NCBI RefSeq assembly: GCF_000828915.1
Contig: NZ_AP014569.1
Span: forward strand, 1,674,001 to 1,738,000
DNA length: 64,000 nt
Source: Serpentinimonas maccroryi
GTDB lineage: Bacteria > Pseudomonadota > Gammaproteobacteria > Burkholderiales > Burkholderiaceae_C
Reading direction: 5' to 3'
The notes under the pieces were generated by a model. It worked only from the letters and a program-made list of their open reading frames with translations, was not told where the DNA came from and searched no databases. Shown here piece by piece: positions 62,352-64,000 of the stretch; positions within the stretch are counted from its first letter, which is position 1; every line of letters starts with the position of its first letter. A program made the position numbers and the translations under genes.

Positions 62352-63398
62352 TTAATTTAGTGTGCAGGTGACGGGCTCACTGGTGGGTGTTTTCTCCTCA
62401 GGTGGCGGGTTGATCCATACGGCGCTCGGCATCGGTGGGAGCTGGGGTCGCTTGTTTTTGAAGCGGTTGGGGTTGGCCAGAAATGCGCCATCCAGGGTGT
62501 CTTGGCGAGTGAGACGCATGTCGGCGGCCAAGCCGTAGTGCACGCTGTGCGGGGTCATATGGCCGATGCCGCTGTGGCAGTGCTGGTCGTTGTACCAGGC
62601 AAAGAAGGTTTGACAGTGGGCCCGCGCGTCCTCGATACAGCCGAAACGTTGCGGGAATGCGGGCCGGTACTTCATGGTCTTGAACTGCGACTCCGAGAAC
62701 GGGTTGTCGTCCGAGACGTGAGGCCGGCTGTGGCTCTTGGCCACATCGAGGTCGACCAGCAGGCTGGCCACCGTCTTGGAGCGCATGGCCGCCCCCCGGT
62801 CGGCGTGCAGGGTCAGCATGCCGGGCTGGACGTTGTGGCGCGAGACCGTGTCGGCGATGAGCTGCTGGGCCAGCTCGGAGCACTCGCGCGGGGCGATGAG
62901 CCAGCCCAAGACGAAGCGGCTGAAGATGTCCAGGATCACGTAGAGATGGAAACAGGTCCACTTCGCGGGCCCCTTGAGCTTGGTGATATCCCAGGACCAA
63001 ACTTGGTTGGGGGCCGTGGCCAGCAGTTCGGGTTTGGTGTAGACCGGGTGGGTGAGCTGGTTGCGCCGCTCGCGGCTGGCGCCGTTGGCCGCCAATAGGC
63101 GGTACATGGTGCGCACCGAGCCGAGGTAGATACCCTCGCCAAGCAGCGTGGCGTGCACAGCCGCTGGCGCGGTGTCGGCAAAGCGTTCGCTGTTGAGGGT
63201 ATCGAGCACCGTCTGTCGTTCATTGGCATCCAGGGCCAGGGGTGGGCCAGGACGCGGCGCCTGCGGCCGGGGCGGACCCATCACCGTGCGGCGGTGCACG
63301 TGGGCCTTCTGGCGTGCAGGCACGCCACGCCACAGACCCATGGCGCGACACGCCGCGCCGGCGCCCAGCGTGGGGGTGAGCTCCAACGCGGCGGCCAT
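62352..63398 (-). CDS. IS3-family transposase OrfB (second element)
   Basis: 348 residues from the ATG at 63398 that shares one base with the orfA stop (TGATG). The rve core is complete: WSWDITKLKG, LHADRGAAM and SDDNPFSESQFKTMKYRP provide the DDE acids. The C terminus (WYNDQHCHSGIGHMTPHSVHYG and a basic, Pro-rich tail) is typical. The gene stops 29 bases before the left inverted repeat. It appears functional. Confidence 0.9.
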   Translation of the reverse strand: MAAALELTPTLGAGAACRAMGLWRGVPARQKAHVHRRTVMGPPRPQAPRPGPPLALDANERQTVLDTLNSERFADTAPAAVHATLLGEGIYLGSVRTMYRLLAANGASRERRNQLTHPVYTKPELLATAPNQVWSWDITKLKGPAKWTCFHLYVILDIFSRFVLGWLIAPRECSELAQQLIADTVSRHNVQPGMLTLHADRGAAMRSKTVASLLVDLDVAKSHSRPHVSDDNPFSESQFKTMKYRPAFPQRFGCIEDARAHCQTFFAWYNDQHCHSGIGHMTPHSVHYGLAADMRLTRQDTLDGAFLANPNRFKNKRPQLPPMPSAVWINPPPEEKTPTSEPVTCTLN

Positions 63399-63913
63399 CA
63401 GGTGTTCCCGCGCTTGTCCGTGACTGCAAGCAGATCGAGCAGTGCCATAACTTTTTTTTGGACCTCGATCACCAACTGCGCCTTGTCCAGTTCGACGCGC
63501 AGCTTGTCGCGCTCGCGGGTGAGCTGGGCAATCTGCAGTGCGTCGATGCGCGCAGCAGCATCCACTTTTGGGCCGCGCTTTTGCGGCGCCAGTGCCGCCA
63601 GATCGGCAGCCTCGCGTTGGCGCCGCCAGGTGCTCAGGGACGATGAGTACACGCCCTCGCGGCGCATCAGCGCGCCGACTTCTCCGGGCAGGGTGCACAG
63701 ATCGGCGGCCTGCAGAATGCGGCGCTTGTCGGCGTTGGTGAAGGTGCGGCGACGCGCGCGCGGCACCACCTCGGAGTCGCTGCCGGGGGGGATCGACGGC
63801 GGCGCCGATCCGGGCGCATCTTCAGTCGCCCTTCGGGCTCCTTGCAATGCGCCCGGATCAGAAGAAACCTCTACTGCGTGCATGGGGACCTTGGACTGCT
63901 GGTTGCTGTTCAT
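63398..63913 (-). CDS. IS3-family transposase OrfA (second element)
   Basis: 171 residues from ATG 63913, preceded by GAGGT. A Ser/Pro-rich N-terminal stretch is followed by a helix-turn-helix (RRTFTNADKRRILQAADL ... GEVGALMRREGVYSSSLSTWRRQ) and a coiled coil (IAQLTRERDKLRVELDKAQLVIEVQKK). It cooperates with OrfB in transposition. Confidence 0.87.
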   Translation of the reverse strand: MNSNQQSKVPMHAVEVSSDPGALQGARRATEDAPGSAPPSIPPGSDSEVVPRARRRTFTNADKRRILQAADLCTLPGEVGALMRREGVYSSSLSTWRRQREAADLAALAPQKRGPKVDAAARIDALQIAQLTRERDKLRVELDKAQLVIEVQKKVMALLDLLAVTDKRGNT

Positions 63914-64000
63914 ACCTACCTCTTTACTCACTGATCTCTCGGGGGTAGGTGTCGCAGCTCATATTGGCACAGGGGGGGAGGTGCCCAGGTCGGCCCCATA

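Larger units (their letters stand above)
62323..63971 (-). mobile_element. IS3-family insertion sequence at the right end of the window
   Basis: About 1.65 kb bounded by imperfect inverted repeats. The left is TGTCAATGATTTTGCGACACC (from 62323) and the right, read inward, TGTGCCAATATGAGCTGCGACACC (from 63971), sharing TGT, CAAT and TGCGACACC. It carries orfA and orfB on the minus strand. No target duplication is visible. It differs clearly in sequence from the element inside the CRISPR array. Confidence 0.85.

Overview
The window reads as the chromosome of a betaproteobacterium of the order Burkholderiales, most likely Comamonadaceae. This is inferred from the high-GC coding style and from gene order (hmuRSTUV after a small hemP; pyrC'-pyrB-pyrR-ruvX-algH; pilG-H-I-J-chpA; rubredoxin-thiD-hemL). 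Positions 1-34777 are ordinary, dense core chromosome: the start of accB, pilB-pilC, a Fur-type heme-uptake operon (3.6-10.3 kb), a complete branched-chain amino-acid ABC transporter on the minus strand (10.3-15.5 kb), a degenerate receiver/TPR protein, plsC, the pyrimidine block whose dihydroorotase homologue has lost its zinc ligands, a photolyase, the type IV pilus chemosensory cluster, and rubredoxin/thiD/hemL.

From 34.8 to 38.0 kb the DNA becomes patchy. Remnants of sensor/c-di-GMP genes flank an intact alpha/beta hydrolase and an M20 peptidase, followed by about 250 bases that I cannot explain.

From 38.0 to 59.1 kb lies a complete type I-E CRISPR-Cas locus read on the minus strand: cas3-cse1-cse2-cas7-cas5-cas6e-cas1-cas2, a short leader with an IHF-like site, then a very long array. 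The array is in three blocks. The leader-proximal block has 38 repeats (48016-50301), the middle block has 32 full repeats plus one cut repeat (39940-41908), and a decaying distal end has 3 repeats (37983-38109). An IS3-family element separates the last two blocks. The first two blocks are separated by about 6.1 kb of DNA that is plainly alphaproteobacterial (Rhodobacterales): mcl1, dgcN, dgcA, a D-amino-acid aminotransferase, an RTX-like protein, a DUF1244 protein and a cut-off N-formylglutamate amidohydrolase. It sits exactly between two intact repeats, where a 33-base spacer should be. It is either a chimeric assembly or an extraordinary insertion, and it is the most striking feature of the window.

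Beyond cas3 lies a Rad50/SMC-like ATPase with a zinc-hook motif and a possible HEPN-type Rx4H motif, a candidate stand-alone defence gene. The window ends in a second IS3-family element that interrupts the remains of a third. No tRNA or rRNA genes were seen.
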